Shown one piece after another: positions 25,917 through 29,588 of a stretch of DNA of 29,588 nt. This stretch comes from Paulinella micropora (Eukaryota > Cercozoa > Imbricatea > Euglyphida). The notes beneath the pieces are model-generated. The model had not been told where the DNA came from. It saw only the letters and a list, made by a program, of their open reading frames with translations, and searched no databases. How positions within the stretch are numbered: the stretch's first letter is position 1; every line of letters starts with the position of its first letter. The position numbers and the translations under genes are program-made. The stretch spans positions 185,685 to 215,272 of the forward strand of contig BJOX01000119.1 of assembly GCA_009731375.1 (NCBI GenBank), read 5' to 3'.

Positions 25917-25967
<51 letters not shown>

Positions 25968-26013
25968 CGTACGTACGTACGTATGTATGTATGTATGTAT
26001 GCATGTATGTATG

Positions 26014-26047
<34 letters not shown>

Positions 26048-26581
26048 TGTGTGTCTGTTCTGTATGTTATAGGTGTTATGTATGTGATAGGGGTCATAGC
26101 TCTTATGTATGTATGCATGTATGTTTGTATGTATGAGTGTATGTATGTGTGTATGCATTTATGTGTGTATGTATGTATGTATGTATGTATGTATGTGTGA
26201 ATGTGTGTGTGTATGTATGTATGTATGTATGTATGTATGTATGTATGTACGTATGTATGTACGTCTGTACATAAGTAAGGAAGTATGTATGCATGTATGT
26301 GTGTATGTGTGTATGTATGTATGTATGTATGTATGAGTGTAAGTAAGTACGTATGTATGTATGTATGTATGTATGAATGTATGTATGTATGTATGTATGT
26401 GTATGTGTGTATGTATGTATGTATGTATGCATGTATTTATGTATGTATGCATGCATGTATGTATGTATGTATGTACGTACGTACGTACGTACGTACGTAC
26501 GTATGTATGTATGTATGTGTGTATGTATGTATGTATGTGTGTATGTATGTATGTATGTGTGTATGTATGGGTGTATGTATG

Positions 26582-26615
<34 letters not shown>

Positions 26616-26779
26616 TGTCTGTATGCATGCATGCATATGTATGTACGTATGTACGTACGTACGTACGTACGTACGTACGTATGTATGTATGTATGTATGT
26701 ATGTATGTATGTATATATGTATGTATGCATTTATGTATGTATGTATGCATGTATGTATGTATGTATGTATGTATGTATG

Positions 26780-26813
<34 letters not shown>

Positions 26814-26982
26814 TGTATGCATGTATCTACGTAATGTATGTATGTAATGTATGTATGTTATGTATGTATGTTATGTATGTATGTAATGTATGTAATGTAT
26901 GTATGTATGTATGTATGTATGTATGTATGTATGTATGTATGTATGTATGTATGTATGTATGTATGTATGGATGGATGGATGG

Positions 26983-27015
<33 letters not shown>

Positions 27016-27883
27016 TGTATGTATGTATGTGTGTGTGTCTGTGTGTATGTATGTATGTATGTATGTATGTATGTGTGTATGTATGTATGTATGCATGCAT
27101 GTATGTATGTATGTATGTATGTATGTATGTATGTATTTATTTATTTATGTATGTACGTATGTACGTATGTATGTATGTATTGTATGTATTGTATGTATGT
27201 ATGTATGTATGTATGTGTGTATGTGTGTATGTATGTATGTATGTATGTATGTATGTATGTATGTATGTATGCATGCATGTATGTATGTATGTATGTATGT
27301 ACGTACGTACGTACGTACGTACGTATGTACGTACGTACGTACGTATGTACGTATGTATGTATGTATGTATGTATGTATGTATGTATGTACGCACGTACGT
27401 ACGTATGTATGTATGTATGTATGTATGTATGTATGTATGTATGTGCAAGTATGTATGCATGTAGGCTGTATGTATGTATGGATGGCTGTATAAATGTACG
27501 TATGTATATATGTATGCATGTATGTATGTATGTATGTATGTACGTATGTATGTATGTATGCATGTATGTATGTCTGTACGTACGTATGTATGTATGTATG
27601 TATGTATGTATGTATGTATGTATGTACGTTTGTGTGTATGTAAGTAGGGATGTACGTATGAACGCATGTATGTACGTATGTCTATGCATGTATGTATGTA
27701 TGTATGTATGTATGTATGTATGTGTACGTATGTATGTATGTAATGTATATATGCATGTATATATAACTGTGTATAATGTACGCAAGTATGTATGTATGTA
27801 TTGTATGTATGTATGTATGTATGTATGTATGCATGCATGCATGTATGTATGTATGTATGTATGTACGTATGTATGTATGTATG
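24250..27883 (+). repeat. 3.6-kb GTAT / AAGT / ACGT array with higher-order structure
   Basis: GTAT dominates. From about 24.5 to 25.95 kb it alternates in an ordered cassette: a spacer such as GCAAGAAAGTGGGTAACCAA, then AAGT repeats, often ACGT repeats, then GTAT repeats. About 13 spacers occur (near 24526, 24631, 24820, 24891, 24995, 25133, 25243, 25410, 25473, 25588, 25706, 25790, 25890). After 26.1 kb the spacers vanish and GTAT and ACGT blocks continue. All long frames (HTYI, MYVC) are translations of it. Confidence 0.95.
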
Positions 27884-27901
27884 AAGTAGTAGTAGTAGTA
27901 A

Positions 27902-27945
<44 letters not shown>

Positions 27946-27980
27946 TGACGTAGTAGTAATAATAGTAGTAGTAGTAGTAA

Positions 27981-28051
<71 letters not shown>

Positions 28052-28064
28052 AGTAGTAGTAGTA
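27884..28064 (+). repeat. AGT trinucleotide array
   Basis: (AGT)n with a few AAT interruptions and one GACGT break. Confidence 0.95.
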
Positions 28065-28345
28065 GACCTTTAGGCGCTCTTCACAAGTTTTACAACCAAA
28101 CGGCTCATTCTTCGCAAAAATATGGGCATGTCTGGAGGTGTGTATATTTTTGCAAGTTTGTATGCATGGAATGTTGGAGGTCCGAATGGCATTCGAAAAC
28201 ACATGTATTCATTCACACCAAAAATGGAAACGCGTCCCAACCCAGAAAAGAAAGACTTTGAATTTTATTCCAGATCGTGTGGTCTTTGCTTTTTTCTGAA
28301 AAGGCAATCACCACACGGTCTGGAATGTGGTCTACTGTGAGCATG
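28065..28345. other. non-repetitive island with a 17-bp inverted repeat
   Basis: About 280 bp of mixed sequence. ATTCCAGATCGTGTGGT (28267-28283) and ACCACACGGTCTGGAAT (28310-28326) are complementary except for one T-G position, with a 26-nt loop. A 72-codon plus-strand frame covers part of it, but no family is recognised. It could be a small foldback element or a hairpin RNA. Confidence 0.55.
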
Positions 28346-28366
28346 GAAACCTATCTATCTACCTAC

Positions 28367-28463
<97 letters not shown>

Positions 28464-28501
28464 CATCCATCCATCTACCTATCTATACATCTATCTATCT
28501 G

Positions 28502-28540
<39 letters not shown>
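28346..28540 (+). repeat. CTAT microsatellite (opposite polarity to the GATA arrays)
   Basis: (CTAT)n with a few CATC and CTAC variants. It is the only long array of the GATA family lying in this orientation. Confidence 0.95.
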
Positions 28541-28680
28541 CTCCCCTGCTGCAAGACACAGAAAAAGGAGAGCTTACGTATACCATCGTCGGTATCACTA
28601 CGCACAGAAAACTACTCTCTTTCTCCTACTAGGCCTTCTCTTCATCATCACCACCACTAACCGTCATAATGAATCTCTCC
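28541..28680. other. non-repetitive island, no gene seen
   Basis: Short mixed sequence with pyrimidine-rich patches. No feature was recognised. Confidence 0.4.
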
Positions 28681-28836
28681 ATCAATCAATAATGTTATCA
28701 ATCAGTCAATCAATCAATCAATCAATCAATTAATCAATTAATCAGTCAGTCAAATCAATCAATCTGATTCTCAATCCCATCAATCCCATCAATCAATCAT
28801 CAATCTTCAATCAATCCATCAATCAATCCATCAAAT
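28681..28836 (+). repeat. AATC tetranucleotide array, degenerate
   Basis: (CAAT)n-type repeats with CAGT, TAAT and CCAT variants. Confidence 0.9.
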
Positions 28837-29003
28837 AACATACCTACGAGTTTTTCCAATAATTTTCTCATGATGTCTGTGCAGGCCTTAGGCAAAAAAA
28901 CAAGGAATTTTAGTATGTATGTATGTATGTATGTATGTATGCTATGTATGTATGTATGCTATGTATGTATGTATGTATGTATGTATGTATGGATATATAT
29001 ATT

Positions 29004-29045
<42 letters not shown>

Positions 29046-29190
29046 ATGTATCTTTGCATGTACCTGTGATGTTGCCGCTATCATGTATATTTGTCTATGC
29101 ATGTATCTATATATGTATCTATGTGTATCTACCTGCCATATTTCCGCGGGTGATGGGCAGCTGACGCACTTATGTATACATGTATCATAA

Positions 29191-29221
<31 letters not shown>

Positions 29222-29588
29222 TATATACATATATATATATACATATATATACATATATATACATATATATATCAAAGCAAGTATGTATGTATGTGTGTAT
29301 GTGCTTGCTGTCGGTCTGCTCCTACCCAGCTGACGCTCGCGCAGAGACAGCAGCTTGCATACAAAACCTACATACATACATGTATGTATGTTATGTATGT
29401 TATGTATGTATGGTAATAATAGGATAGATAGTGTGTTTGGACCTCCTGTGCGGTTTGAGAGAGGCCGGTTCGACTGCCCTCACTACGTAGAAATGTAACA
29501 TGTGTGTGTGTGTGTGTGTAGGTAAGTATGAGGTGGAGAAGAGAGATGTGGGTTGGGGTGCAGGGGGGGGGGGGGGGGGGGGCAAAAA
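28837..29588. repeat. GTAT, AT, GA and ATAC arrays with short unique pieces, ending in a G-run
   Basis: GTAT (28913-28990), AT and GA (about 28996-29044), unique (29045-29185), AT/ATAC (29186-29272), unique with GTAT (29273-29500), GT repeat, and a terminal run of about 20 G before CAAAAA. CAGCTGACGC occurs twice (29158-29167 and 29327-29336). Possible minus-strand donors (GCAG/GTAGAT near 29130) are too weakly supported to call exons. Confidence 0.8.

Noticed and set aside
24500-25950. Regularly spaced conserved spacer, CRISPR-like at first sight
   Set aside because: Spacing is irregular, the intervening sequence is simple repeat rather than unique spacers, and the genome is eukaryotic.
24404-28202. 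Long frames rich in HTYI, YLLT or MYVC on both strands
   Set aside because: Direct translations of the GTAT, AAGT and ACGT arrays, open in several frames at once.
29100-29345. Possible small minus-strand exons ending at GCAG/GTAGAT and CTGG/GTAGGA
   Set aside because: No recognisable domain and no matching acceptors; the shared CAGCTGACGC word is too short to support a call.
29470-29485. GGTTCGACTGCC, resembling a tRNA B box
   Set aside because: The T-arm does not pair and no A box or acceptor stem is found nearby.

Overview
The window is eukaryotic nuclear DNA, probably from an alga or other protist. The evidence is GT-AG spliced ankyrin exons, a non-LTR (LINE-type) retrotransposon, long simple-sequence arrays and scaffold gaps. 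I cannot name the species. There is no operon structure, and I saw no tRNA or rRNA gene. Most of the long open frames are translations of microsatellites and are not genes.

Minus strand: four pieces look like exons of one or more ankyrin-repeat genes, at 23192-23070 (N-terminal type), 21892-21792, 7802-7704 and 1672-1574. The two complete, undamaged ones are each exactly 99 bp (33 codons, one ankyrin repeat), phase 0 at both ends. The exon at 21.8 kb has two extra bases. If they belong to one gene, its introns are 1-14 kb of satellite, microsatellite and transposon DNA, and a tandem duplication has added a repeat-coding exon.

Left part (1-10.9 kb): block A (about 274-4490) and block B (about 5528-10760) are tandem copies of one segment. 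Each has, in order, a 120-bp dispersed repeat, GATA/AGAAT composite microsatellites, an ankyrin exon flanked by inverted ~200-bp repeats, a ~146-bp satellite, an ATACAT array and a TTAC array. In block B part of the satellite is inverted, and a unique 183-codon ORF (9017-9568) sits at the breakpoint.

Middle (10.9-14.8 kb): TAC/TTA arrays, a LINE-related fragment, and two rounds of a cassette made of ~180-bp and ~140-bp tandem repeats, broken by three gaps.

Right-centre (14.8-21.7 kb): one apparently intact LINE on the plus strand (about 15004-21266). Its single 1702-residue ORF carries an ORF1p-like N-terminal domain, an APE-type endonuclease, a reverse transcriptase, a zinc knuckle and a tail with SUMO-interacting, AT-hook-like and PCNA-binding motifs. 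It ends in (TTA)n and lies directly downstream of another LINE 3' end that also ends in (TTA)n.

Right end (21.7-29.6 kb): two ankyrin exons, then GATA, CAA, a 3.6-kb GTAT/AAGT/ACGT array, AGT, CTAT, AATC and AT arrays, with small non-repetitive islands. One island holds a 17-bp inverted repeat. The window ends in a G-run.
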